The position numbers and the translations under genes were made by a program. Under the pieces are notes generated by a model. The model saw only the letters and a program-made list of their open reading frames with translations, had not been told where the DNA came from and searched no databases. A stretch of DNA of 64,000 nucleotides from Sesamum alatum. Its lineage: Eukaryota > Streptophyta > Magnoliopsida > Lamiales > Pedaliaceae. Below, one piece after another: positions 11,811-22,164 of this stretch (position 1 is its first letter; every line of letters starts with the position of its first letter). The DNA lies in NCBI GenBank assembly GCA_034509735.1, contig JACGWO010000003.1, positions 15,376,001-15,440,000 of the forward strand, in the 5' to 3' direction.

Positions 11811-12680
11811 CTAATATCGACTGGTTACGCTCAAAGCGAAAGCCACATCAGGTCTAGTGCACTGAACAACATACTGTATGCTGCCTACTGGCTGAAGCAT
11901 AGGGGATGTCCAACATCCGTTTAAGCTCCTCATCAGTCTTAGGAGACTGCTTTTTAGATAACTTAATTCCATGCTCATAGGAAGGAATCCTCGTTTTGAG
12001 TTCTCCATCTTGAATCTCTTCAAGACTTTCTCAATATACGAGGACTGGGCCATTCCTAACATCCTTATAGATCTATCCCTGTAGATCTTGATGCCAAGGA
12101 TGTAGGATGCCTCTCCATATCCTTCATGGAAAATTGCATTGACAACCAAGCTTTAGTGTTACCTAACATCTTAGCATCATTCCTAATGAGCAAGATGTCA
12201 TCCACGTAAAGCACCACAAACGCAATCGAGCTCCCACTGATCTTCTTGTATACAAAAGGATCGGACTCGTTCATGATGAAATCATATCCCCGTATGACTT
12301 CATAAAAACGTATGTTCCAACTTCGGGAAGCTTGTTTGAGGCTATAGATGGGCCTTTGGAGACGAAGACCTTCTGCTCTTGTCCAACAGATGTGAAACCT
12401 TCCGACTGATCCATATAGATCTATTACTCTATGAAACCGTTGAGGAAGGCCGTTTTCACATCCATCTGCCATATTTCATAACATACTATGTTGCTATGGC
12501 AAACAGTATCCGAATGGACTTAGCCATTGCTACGGGCGAGTAGGTTTCCTCAAAGTCGACCCCGGGTCGCTGAGTGTAACCTTTTGCCACAAGCCTGGCT
12601 TTGAAGGTTGTAACCTCCCCGTCGGCTCCAAGCTTACATTTGTATACCCATTTACACCCTACGGGTTTTACCCCCTTTGG
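11811..12680 (-). pseudogene. E2 pol: reverse transcriptase domain, frameshifted
   Basis: The minus-strand frame from 12472 contains IYSLKQASRSWNIRFYEVIR and the catalytic VVLYVDDILLI, with YVDD at 12197-12208. A second frame (12149-11811) carries EASYILGIKIYRDRSIRMLG and QYVVQCTRPDVAFALSV. The upstream part near 12,600 (FKARLVAKG-type sequence) is in a further frame. It is the same enzyme family as in E1, inactivated by at least two frameshifts. Confidence 0.88.
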
Positions 12681-13889
12681 GTGGGTCTACTAGGGTCCAA
12701 ACCTGGTTTGTACCCATCGAGTCCATCTCGGATTTCATGGCCTCAAGCCACTTATCCGAATTGATGTCCGACATCTCTTCTCCGTATGTATTTGGATCAT
12801 TATCCAACTGACCGGTCAGGCCCAGAAATCTATACCTATCAGGTGCATGGGATACTCTGGCCGACCTAAGGAGGACTGGAACATTATCAGTGGGAACTAC
12901 CGGCTCAGATGTCACTACCGCCTCATGGGTACCTCACTTGATTCCTCAAAGAGTACCTCATCGCGTCGACTATCCAATGGAAAATCCTTTTCCAAGAACA
13001 CTGCGTTTCGTGAGACAAAAATCTTTTGCTCGAAGGGATCATAGAAATAATACCCTGCAGTTTCTTTCGGATAGCCAATGAACCTGCATAAACTAGACCT
13101 CGAGTCCAGTTTATATCCTAATAATCTCTTGACATATGCGGGGCAACCCCACACTTTCAAGTATTTTTAGGAGGCAGGCTTGTCATGCCATATCTCATAT
13201 GGCATCTGGGATATCTTCTTAGATGGCGCCAATTTCAAAACTTTGGCCGTCGTCTCAAGAGCGTATCCCCAGAAGGATAAGGGGAGTTCGGTAAAACTCA
13301 TCATGGATCGGACCATGTCCAACAAGGTTCGATTCCTCTTTTCAGACACACCCATTTAGCTGTGGTGTTCCAGGAGGGGGTCCATTGAGAGAGAATCTCA
13401 TTCTCTTTTAGATAATCAGTAAAACTCACCACTCAAATACACTCCACCTCGGTCCGACCAAAGGGCTTTGATCTTTCGACCGGTTTGGTTCTCTACTTCA
13501 AGTCTGTATTCCTTAAACCTTCCAAAGGCTTCAGACTTGTACCTCATCAGGTAAACATAACAATTCCGTGAGTGATCATCGGTAAAGATTATGAAGTACC
13601 AGTACCCACCACTAGACTGAGTATTAGTGGGCCACAGACGTCCCGTATGGATCAAATCCAACAGACCGTTGGCTAGCGTGCTTTGTCTAACAAAGGATTT
13701 CTTGGTCATCTTTCCCCTCAGACAGGATTCATAGGTCGGTAGGTTGTCCAAATCGTCTATTTCTAGACTCTTTGAGTCCACCAACCTTCTTATCCTATCT
13801 TTTGAAAATATGACCGAACCTCGCTTGCCATGTCTGTGTGTTATTATGATTATCATATTTCCGTTTGTGTTTTCGCGGTCATTATCCAA
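12681..13889 (-). pseudogene. E2 pol: pre-integrase and integrase, broken
   Basis: The frame 13889-13416 encodes LPTYESCLRGKMTKKSFV, FTDDHSRNCYVYLMRYKS and ALWSDRGGVYLSGEF, that is the pre-integrase and most of the integrase core. The first Asp region reads HTGRLW instead of HTDVCG, so a catalytic Asp is lost. The third acidic residue and C-terminal part continue in other frames (MGVSEKRNRTLLDMVRSMMS at 13355; WGCPAYVKRLLGYKL near 13,150; YYFYDPFEQKIFVSRN near 13,050). A linker to the RT follows. Several frameshifts break it. Confidence 0.88.
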
Positions 13890-14750
13890 TTATACCGTTG
13901 AACCACAAACATACCTGGATTGCAGAGGAGTTGTGGGCACTCCCTCTTCCAATGCCCCTTTCCTTGGCAATTCATGCAGACGACATTTGCCTTGGACCGC
14001 TGAGAACCACGGGCCGCCTTCCCTTTTCCTTTGCCCGATCCCACCGGGGCAACTGGGGCGCCTGGAGCGCGAGCAAGGGCCGCAACCGTCTTCCCTTTTC
14101 CCTTCTTCCTCTTCCACGTTCGACCCTCTTGACATTCGCCTTGAAGGTTGAAGCCTCTCCTATCAATACCGTCGGCGCTGACTTGTGGGTCATTGCCTCG
14201 TATTGGACCAGCATGTTGATCAACTCATGAATAGACTTCTCAAGTCCGTTCATGTTGTAGTTTACAACAAACGGGTCATAGGACGGAGGAAGAGACTGGA
14301 GGATCACGTCAATGTACGTGTCATTGTTAACCCAGCTTTAAGGTCCTCGAGTTTCTCCATTAGGGAGAGCATCTTAACCCCATAACTTTGTACAGACGAT
14401 CCTTCAGCAAGCTTGGTGCCAAAGAATGCTTTTGTGGCGGCACATCAAATATGTCTATCCGGAACCGCATAAACCTCGTTCATGCGGAGCATTATGGCGG
14501 AGATGTTGTCTAGCCTCTCATATTGCTTCTGGATGTCGTTAGACATTGAAGCCAATATGATACTGCGTACTTTCCGGTTGTCCTCATGCCATTTTTCGAA
14601 CGTCAAACGTTCTTCTGGCATGGACCACTCCAGTAAGTCGCTCGGCGGCGGTTCGTCCAAGACGTAGCCTTGGTTCTCAAAACCAAGGACAATCCTCAGG
14701 TTTCTCAGCCAGTCCGAGTAGTTTGTTCCATTGAATTTATTTAGTCTCAA
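13890..14750 (-). pseudogene. E2 gag with CCHC zinc knuckle
   Basis: It starts near 14,750 (LNKFNGTNYSDWLRNLRIVL) and continues through QKQYERLDNISAIMLRMNEV. After a frame change comes MILQSLPPSYDPFVVNYNMN and EKSIHELINMLVQYEAMTH (14307 on). The zinc knuckle CMNCQGKGHWKREC is near 13,930-13,975. The normal start (MSKN... in E1) is disrupted. The knuckle runs almost straight into the pre-integrase segment, so the protease coding part is missing. Confidence 0.88.
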
Positions 14751-16648
14751 GTACCATGGTTAATGGATTCTTAGACTTATCTACATTAATAAAAATGTAA
14801 AGCAGAAATCAACAGATGATGGTAATATTATTGTTCAAGTTGAAAACTTGATCTTTAGTCTTAACCTTCCCATTATTTATGCGAAAGTCCACCACTCTCA
14901 AGTGGAGTTTCTGAAAACCATTTCCTAGTGGGCTTGGGATCCACAAGCATAATCTCCATGCCCCGCTTTTACGATTCACATGAAGAAAACCTCATGGGAG
15001 ATATCCAATATCATTCTCATCCCATGAGATTCCGAAGATGTTTTGCCTCACCTATTCGCATGGTTTCGAGGACTCCAAGCGAAACATGTTACTCAGTGTT
15101 GGGCCCGACCCATCAACCAAATCATGCCTCAAACTATCGCCCCCACGACTCGTGAGATAGTAAAACAGCGAGTGCAGTCTCTTTGTTCACAACAATGGTG
15201 CAGCTTTCTCCTAGTCCAAGTGTGCCACAACTCGTGAGACCACACTTGGGTAGTGGTAGCTTCCTCACTACATTGTTGTGGATGGAAGGCTCGAACAGAT
15301 CAAAATACCATTTTGATCCAAGTCCGTTCTGGGCCTAATATCTAATTTGGTCCAACCAAATGAGAGTTTAATGTACGGCCGAGACCTCATCAAATTATGG
15401 TGTTTCAGCATGCATAAATATCCAATATTTAAAGCGATAAATAAATACGCCACATGCAGAAAACATAGCATACCCCTGTTAGGATTATCACAAGCCCAAC
15501 CTATGCGACCCACTGAGCCTACAGTGAGTCTATGGTCTGTCTAGGGTAGTTCTAAATTATTACAAAGTAATATACCCATTGTCATTTCAATGGGCCTTGC
15601 AATGCTCTTGTTTCACGCCTTTGATGCTTCTCCTTGGGGTCTTCGACTCCATATGCTTGTTAAAATAAAAAATCTCACCAATCCTATCTACTCTCGTTAC
15701 AAATGAAAGTAATACATGGAAAATAAAAAACAAGTCTTAACATCAATGTAAATAATCATACATTCATCCATACACAAAGTCAAGGGCTTTATGTGATCAT
15801 CCCATGTTGATACCATCAACGCACATAACATAATTATTCCAAATAATTATGCTTAAACCATGGATATTCCAAACATCCAAGTGATGTCCAACATCACAAA
15901 GCATAAATACATAAACAATATGCAAAATTTAAATTTCAAATTCAATGGACATTATAAACAATGCATCCAATGCATGTATTAATCCAAATTAATTAAGCAA
16001 ATTTGATCTAAGTAATAATCCAATTATCCCAAAATCAAATGTGCAAAATTAACACATTTTCATAATGTTGTGCAGAAAAATCATAAAATCAAATTTTTCG
16101 AAACCGTCGAAAAAACGGCACAAAATGGCCCAGCCGTTGTGCCTATCGGCCAGTCGTGCGCACGGGGCAGTGCGCGCGCTCAGGCAGCCAGCCTGCGGCG
16201 CGCGCGCCCCGTGCCGCGCTGGCCTCGGCTGACAGCGGCATACCTGCGCACAGTGCGCGCTGGCCGAAGCCCACCGTGCGCAGGCGACCGCCCGCGTGCT
16301 GGCAGGCACGCCGGCCAAGCCTGCGCGCAGGCGTGAGCCCGCGCGCACCCAGCACCGTGCCTGCCAGCCAGTGACCGGCCGGCAGGGGCGGCAGCCAACC
16401 GCTGCCACTGCTGTCCGTTTTTCATAAATTTTTTTCGACATTCTTTTAAACACAAAATAGCAGTAATAAACTGAAAATGAGCATGTAATTCTAGATTCAA
16501 TCCCACAAAATTAACATGCTTAACGTCCATCAAATTTAAACAACTGAACTATCATATATATTCAGATATTCATGCAATCTAACATGCCATTAAAGCCAAT
16601 AAAACAAATAGATCATGCCAAGCCACATAGATCTATGCCCTTACATCA
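14751..16648 (-). other. E2 untranslated leader with GC-rich island
   Basis: No credible gene. It has the paired palindromes CACGACTCGTG (15144-15154) and CACAACTCGTG (15226-15236), the same arrangement as in E1 and E3. A GC-rich, CpG-rich island occupies about 16,130-16,400 within AT-rich sequence. The primer binding site expected near the LTR border is absent, so a small deletion lies around 16,620-16,650. Confidence 0.75.
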
Positions 16649-18843
16649 AACCCGGGAGCGCGAGCGGAAGCGAGACAGGCGTATAAGTACGTAAATTTAA
16701 ACAATTTAAATAAACGTGATCCCAAAGGGTGTACCCTTGGCTGATCAACCGGGCGTTCGATGTAGAATGTATGAACATAGAAGCATATAATACATAGAGC
16801 ATAGAAGAATTGTAAATCAATCAAAATGTGATAAAACTGTTACCTTTGATGATTTACATGTGCGCGGCTACTAGCGCTGTTCCTTCTCCGGAATGCTCAT
16901 GAACTCCAAACGTATGGATTCTCCAAAGGTGATGCACACCACACCGGAAGAAAACACACGTTTTTCTTGCTAGAAGAAAACGGGTTTAGGAAGGAATGGG
17001 TTTAAGAGAAAAACACTATGAATTAGTGTTCTTTTAAACCTACTTTGTTCTTCCTTTTGATCCAAGATCAAATGAAGAACACAAGTGGGAGAGGGAGAGA
17101 GTGGCCCAGAGTTAGAGAGGAGAGGGGGCTGAATTTTTCTTCTCTTTTTTTCTGAAAAGATGAATTATAATTCTCTTAATACACAAGGTGTTGTATATAC
17201 TCATATATATACATAATTAATGTGATTATTGGAATGTGTCTAGGTTCATCCAAGAATGTCTAGATACATCCCAATCAATCACCATTAATTTTTCAATCAA
17301 GCCTACCAACTTTTAAGGAATGATCAAATCATACCAAAAGGGAAAGGCTTGATTGGAGTTGATTTGTCTCTTACCAAAAGAGACAAGTCAACTGTCACCT
17401 TGCATGGAACTTGGCTGAATTTTGCTTCCTCCAAGGGAGCATTTTCAGCCATGCTCAATATGGGAAGAAGTCCAACTTCTTCCTATTCCAAAATAGGAAT
17501 TAATTCTCCTCTCGGGTCAAAATTTAACGGATCGGGTTTTATCGTAATCCAATTATGATGAACCCAAAATTAAATCCAATTTAATGTCCACTTAAATTAT
17601 TCCCGTTGATCTTTTAATCCATCAAAAGATCCAACATCTTGACTTTTCATAATTAATCGATAAATCCAATTTACCGATTAAACGAGGGCCCGATACAATA
17701 TCGGCCCGTCCATCCAATGGACTATCTCTTAATCCAATTACTTATTCATCCTTCGAGATTGACTCCAAATCAATCTCTCAATCTTCTCGGTGATTTGTGT
17801 GTGACCCTTTAGGTTCACCCTCAGCTAGATTTGGGCCCGTGTCCCACAAGGGCCCGTTACCATGGGTGGCCATCTAGCAACGGTCCATGGCACTAGAGAC
17901 TAGGTGAATGTTGGCGTGAACATTTAGGCGCCGATTTCATACGGGTACGGTCCTTCCGTCTACCGTCTCCCGACCATAGTCTAGGGTATGGAATTGGGCG
18001 TCGGTTCTCATCCTTGACTAGGCATCTATGCTTAATACGCGAGACTACGCATGCTTCATTGCATCGACACAGGAAACAATTTCCTGTTCAACCAACCACT
18101 GTGGGCACAACTTCAAACAGCATGAACGTATCTCCGAGTGAATAGGAGATACCTCTGTCACATACTAACAGGGGACGGATCCTCTTCTTAGAATCCACCG
18201 TCCTTGGTACACATTCTGACTGCATTGGACAAGACTTATAATGATCATCTTACAGAATGATCACCTCTCGCCAGATCCAAGATACAACCGTCCTGTGCAC
18301 GTGACTGCCATGGTTCCTCAAGTCTGAGGACTACTCCCGTACTATCGAAACCGGGGAAATCCAATCATACCGACCAAGCTTCCAAGGCTTTCATATGATG
18401 ATCCCCGCGAGTCAGTCCAGTCGGCTCGACCCCAGTCGACCAACCCATCAAGATCGTGTAGGCATCCCACGCCTGTCGCCGATGAAACACGGCACTCATC
18501 CAATGAACACAACTCTTTATGCATGTCTCAATAGGACTCTCGATGCCCTGTCTCGAGATCCTCGACTTGGAACGTTTCAGACCCAACTCTTTAATCAGTT
18601 GGTTTCATGACCACCATCCAATGCGTGGCCCAACTGTATGAGTTCTTAACCGTGGTCTGTGGGCTTTGTTGCGATATAAGTAAAACACCGTTTTAACATA
18701 TGTGAAATGAGCGCAACAAAGTAGACACTAATCGTGACGAACACTCATTTTATTCGTCACATAATAATATTACATTTACATCAAGTTGTCAAATAGGTTA
18801 CAAATTGCCAAACCTATTAGCTTTTTGGTCACCGATTTTAACA
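16649..18843 (-). repeat. E2 5' LTR, one end truncated
   Basis: The plus-strand right end is TTTTAACA (18843). It contains the conserved core near 17,858-17,910 and is related throughout to the other LTRs. The left end lacks the TGAAAG terminus seen in E1, and the first recognisable LTR sequence is CCCGGGAGCGCGAGCG near 16,649. The left boundary is therefore approximate. Confidence 0.85.
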
Positions 18844-19197
18844 CCATAGTCCGCATAAAGGACCTATTGCCTTGCGCTTCACTCGATTGCATCTTCTGTA
18901 AACTACTGTCAGTAAGATAGGCGAAGAGGAGAAGTTGACATCCAACTTTAAATGAAGGAACTGCTCCTCATCACGGATAAGCTCATATCCAACGGAGTCA
19001 TCCATTAAGCACCAAACCCGATTATTGCAGTTCATAACCACCAAACCAAAACCCAAACGCCGGCGAGCCGTGGCTGTGTCCCAATGAACTCTGGGGTCTA
19101 TTATTCCAATTAGAGTGAATTTATTAATCTTACTCATTCGACGGAGAATTCTCTACTTATTTCCGATCCCCCGAACATTCCAAATAACAACATTCAT
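18844..19197 (-). pseudogene. LINE ORF2, endonuclease N-terminus (truncated by E2)
   Basis: From the ATG at 19197 the translation begins MNVVIWNVRGIGNK. This is the usual N-terminus of the apurinic-endonuclease-like (endonuclease/exonuclease/phosphatase) domain of plant L1-type LINE ORF2 proteins, which nicks target DNA. A stop follows (NK*RILRR). It continues FTLIGIIDPRVHWDTATARR and LGFGLVVMNCNNRVWCLMDD. The rest, including the reverse transcriptase, is cut off where E2 begins at 18843. It starts 54 bp after the ORF1 stop, which is typical tandem spacing. Confidence 0.8.
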
Positions 19198-19918
19198 TTG
19201 TGGGTTTGAGAGGAGGTCGAACAAGCACATGTATGACTGTGAGTCATGATTCAATAAGAGTGCCCCATAGATACTCCACGACGGTGACGGCCTCTCACCT
19301 TGGCTTCCATAAAATCGTCATCGTCAGTGACGAGATCCAAGGCAACCTCATTGCCTTGGAGATTCCACGTTAACCTCTCATACTCATGTTTACCATCGTG
19401 GGCAGGTTGATACCCCTCAGGCTGTGCAACACGCCCCTCTGCGCCATCTGCTTCCTCTCCCGACTCAAAGACACAGATTGTTCGGATGGGGTTTTGGTCG
19501 ACACCTTCTGATGAAGAGTCCTTGTCCTGAGTATCTGGTTGTACATATTCATGCAAATTTTCTGTAGCTTTGGTGCTAACATCCTCATCGGGTATTGTTT
19601 CTAGACTCGGCATGTTGTCCGTGTCACTATCAGTTTCATCGTTAGTTGTTTGTCCTGCACCCGAAGCAATTTCTCCAATGGGCTGAGGCGTTGGTTTCGT
19701 GGCCGACGTTGTCTTAGCCGCGTCCGAGCTCTGCGCATCCATAACGATGGGGTCCTTGTTTCCTTCTTGTCCCGTTTCCCTCGGGCCATTCTTTTTCTAC
19801 GCTCGTCAATTGTTGTTCTTAAATCAAAACCATCCTGATCTGATACTGCATGGTGTTCTTTCCCTTCTCTACACTCCTCTTCTCTGTGGCCTAGATGGTG
19901 GCAGCGCTGACAGTACTT

Positions 19919-22151
19919 TGTTAGAATAGGTGACCAGAAAGTCAATGGTATTGGCTGTTCTGAGAACCATTCGTCAATCTGTGAACAAGTAATATTATGT
20001 TAATGAATGTAGTAAGGATTCATAGACATGAGTTTGTTGTACTTACTGCTTGCATCGTTACGATGTCACAACAAACGCCCACAGACTGAAATAACATTTC
20101 GGGAAATTGGAACTACGCTTGGAGGTAGGTTCATGAAATCAGTTTCGCCGAATCAGTCTGAAATACTCCAAGTCAAAGGAATCTCGAGAAAGGGCATCAA
20201 GAATCCATTTGAGACTTGCACTAAGCATCTGCTGTCGTGTTTCATCGACGGGTGACGAGGATCGTCTAAGCAGTGTTAGTGGGTCGGCCTGCTGGGGAGC
20301 GGCCGACTGAGGTGACTCGCGGCATCGTCATATAGAAGCTACTCGGGCTTGGTCGGTATGACTCGTATTCCCGGTTCCGATAGTACGGGATTAGTCCTCG
20401 GACTTGAGGATCACGGCAGTCCCCTACATACTAAGGTTGTATCTTGGATCTAGTGAAATTTGACCGATTATATTACATGGTCATCATAAGCCTCGTCCAG
20501 TGCAGTCGGAGTATGTAAGAACGGTGTATTCCAAGATAGGATCTGTCCCCTGTTAAAGGATATGACAGCAAGATCTCCTATGCGCTCGGAGATGGTTTAA
20601 ACTCACCAAGTCTATGGCCATAGCACTTGATGTAGTGGGAAAGGATTTCCTACGTCGAGTTAAATCTATCTCGAGCATTATGCATAGTTGCTAGTCAACG
20701 ATGGGAACCGACCCCTAGACTAAAGGCCGGGAGACAGGCGACAGTAGGACCGTACCCGTACGTATCGAGCGTCGGTAGGACCGCACCTGCGTATAACTCG
20801 GAGCCTAAATGTTCACACAATAAATTCACCTAGTCACTAGTGCCATGGACCGTTGCTAGATGGCCACCCATGGTAACGAACTACTTTGGTTATGAAATAA
20901 CAAGAAGTAGGTCCAAGTCTAGCTGAAAGGTGAACCTAAAGAGTCACACCCGCTACACCAAATGAAAGGGAATTAATTTGAAATTAATTCCGGGAGAAGG
21001 TTTAATTTAATGGAATTAAATTATACTTCTTGGAGATTCAAGCCTCGATGAATTATTTGGAATAATCGGGCTTGAGTTCATAAATTAGATTTATGAATTT
21101 TATAAAGCATGGGCTTTCCTTTTAATTAGATTAAAAGGGTGAATTAATTAGTGGGCTTGGTATATTAAATAGGATTTAATATAAAGTCCATGGGACTATT
21201 TAATTTAGAATTAAATAATCCCATTCTATGGAATTAATTAATGGGCTTGGTATATTAAATAGGATTTAATATAAAGTCCATGGGACTATTTAATTTAGAA
21301 TTAAATAAGTCCTTTCCATTAATTAATTAATGGGCTTAGTATATTAAATATGATTTAATATAAAGTCCATGGGAATATTTAATTTAGAATTAAATAGGCC
21401 CCATTCCATAAAGCCTATCAAAATGGATGGACAAGATTTGATCTAGAGAATGATGAGATGAAGGGCCATGATTAATTTGACTTAATCAAAGCCTAATTTG
21501 ACTAGGATTTGACTAGGTCAAAATCCTAGTCAAAGTGTGTCTCTTTGGAAGAGTTTGAGAAGGAATAGGAATTCCATCTTCTATAAATACTTAAAAAACA
21601 CACACTCACACCTACTATTCTCTACAACTCTCATCTCTCATCTCCCTCAAATTTTCGTCCATCCCTTCTTTTCTCTCCAAGAATTATATACTTTGTTCTT
21701 CTTGATTTATTCAAGTTAAGAACATAAGAGACATTGATTGCGTTAATTCATAGCGTGTATCGATGTCTCTTCTCCCCAAATAATTTCTTGCTAGCACAAG
21801 GGTTGTTTGCTTTCCGGTGGAGCGAGTGAGATGATTTAGAGGGTCTCTTCTTGAGATCTTGGTGCAAAACGGGGAACAATGCATGTAGCCGAACGAAGAC
21901 AAAACTACAACCGGGTAGGTTCTTTAATTATGGTTTTCGTTTCTAATTCTATGGCCTCCATGTTGTGTTTTATTGAACATGAGATACACCGAACGCCCGG
22001 GAGAATCAAGGGCACACCCCTTGATTCGTTTATGTACGTTATGCATGGTTTAAATTCCATTTAAATTATGCTTTGTAATTTTTTATTACGCACTATTTCG
22101 CGCTTCCCGCTATACGCGCTCATCTCCCGGGCCGATCCACATAATCTTTCA
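19919..22151 (+). repeat. E3 5' LTR
   Basis: 2,233 bp, TGTTAGAATAGG...ATCTTTCA. It has a TATA box CTATAAATA at 21581-21589 and CT-rich sequence downstream. The conserved core lies near 20,825-20,880. AT-rich repeats of ~115 bp built on the motif GGGCTTGGTATATTAAATAG occur three times at about 21,150-21,400. Confidence 0.95.
21581..21589 (+). promoter_or_regulatory. TATA box of E3 5' LTR
   Basis: CTATAAATA is followed about 40-60 bp later by pyrimidine-rich sequence. The same box is at 29019-29027 in the 3' LTR and TTATAAATA at 61055-61063 in solo LTR 2. The transcription start should lie shortly downstream. Confidence 0.55.
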
Positions 22152-22152
22152 G

Positions 22153-22164
22153 TGGTATCAGAGC
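22153..22164 (+). other. E3 primer binding site
   Basis: TGGTATCAGAGC lies one base after the LTR end. It is the standard plant copia site complementary to the 3' end of initiator methionine tRNA. Confidence 0.92.

Larger units (their letters stand above)
11112..18843 (-). mobile_element. Copia element E2 (left LTR split by E1)
   Basis: On the minus strand it has a 5' LTR (18843 to about 16,649), a leader, gag, integrase, RT, RNase H, a polypurine tract and the last 93 bp of its 3' LTR (11204-11112), after which E1 interrupts it. The remaining left LTR is outside the window. The left-LTR tail matches the right LTR near 18,750-18,843 closely. The element lies in ORF2 of the LINE, and CCATA after 18843 is the candidate TSD. 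It lacks the protease domain and the PBS, so it has deletions besides point changes. Confidence 0.9.

Noticed and set aside
16049..16533. Ala/Arg-rich frames up to 134 codons
   Set aside because: Same effect in the GC-rich island of the E2 leader.
17349..17558. 69-codon frame in the E2 LTR
   Set aside because: Inside an LTR and not shared with the other LTRs of the family.
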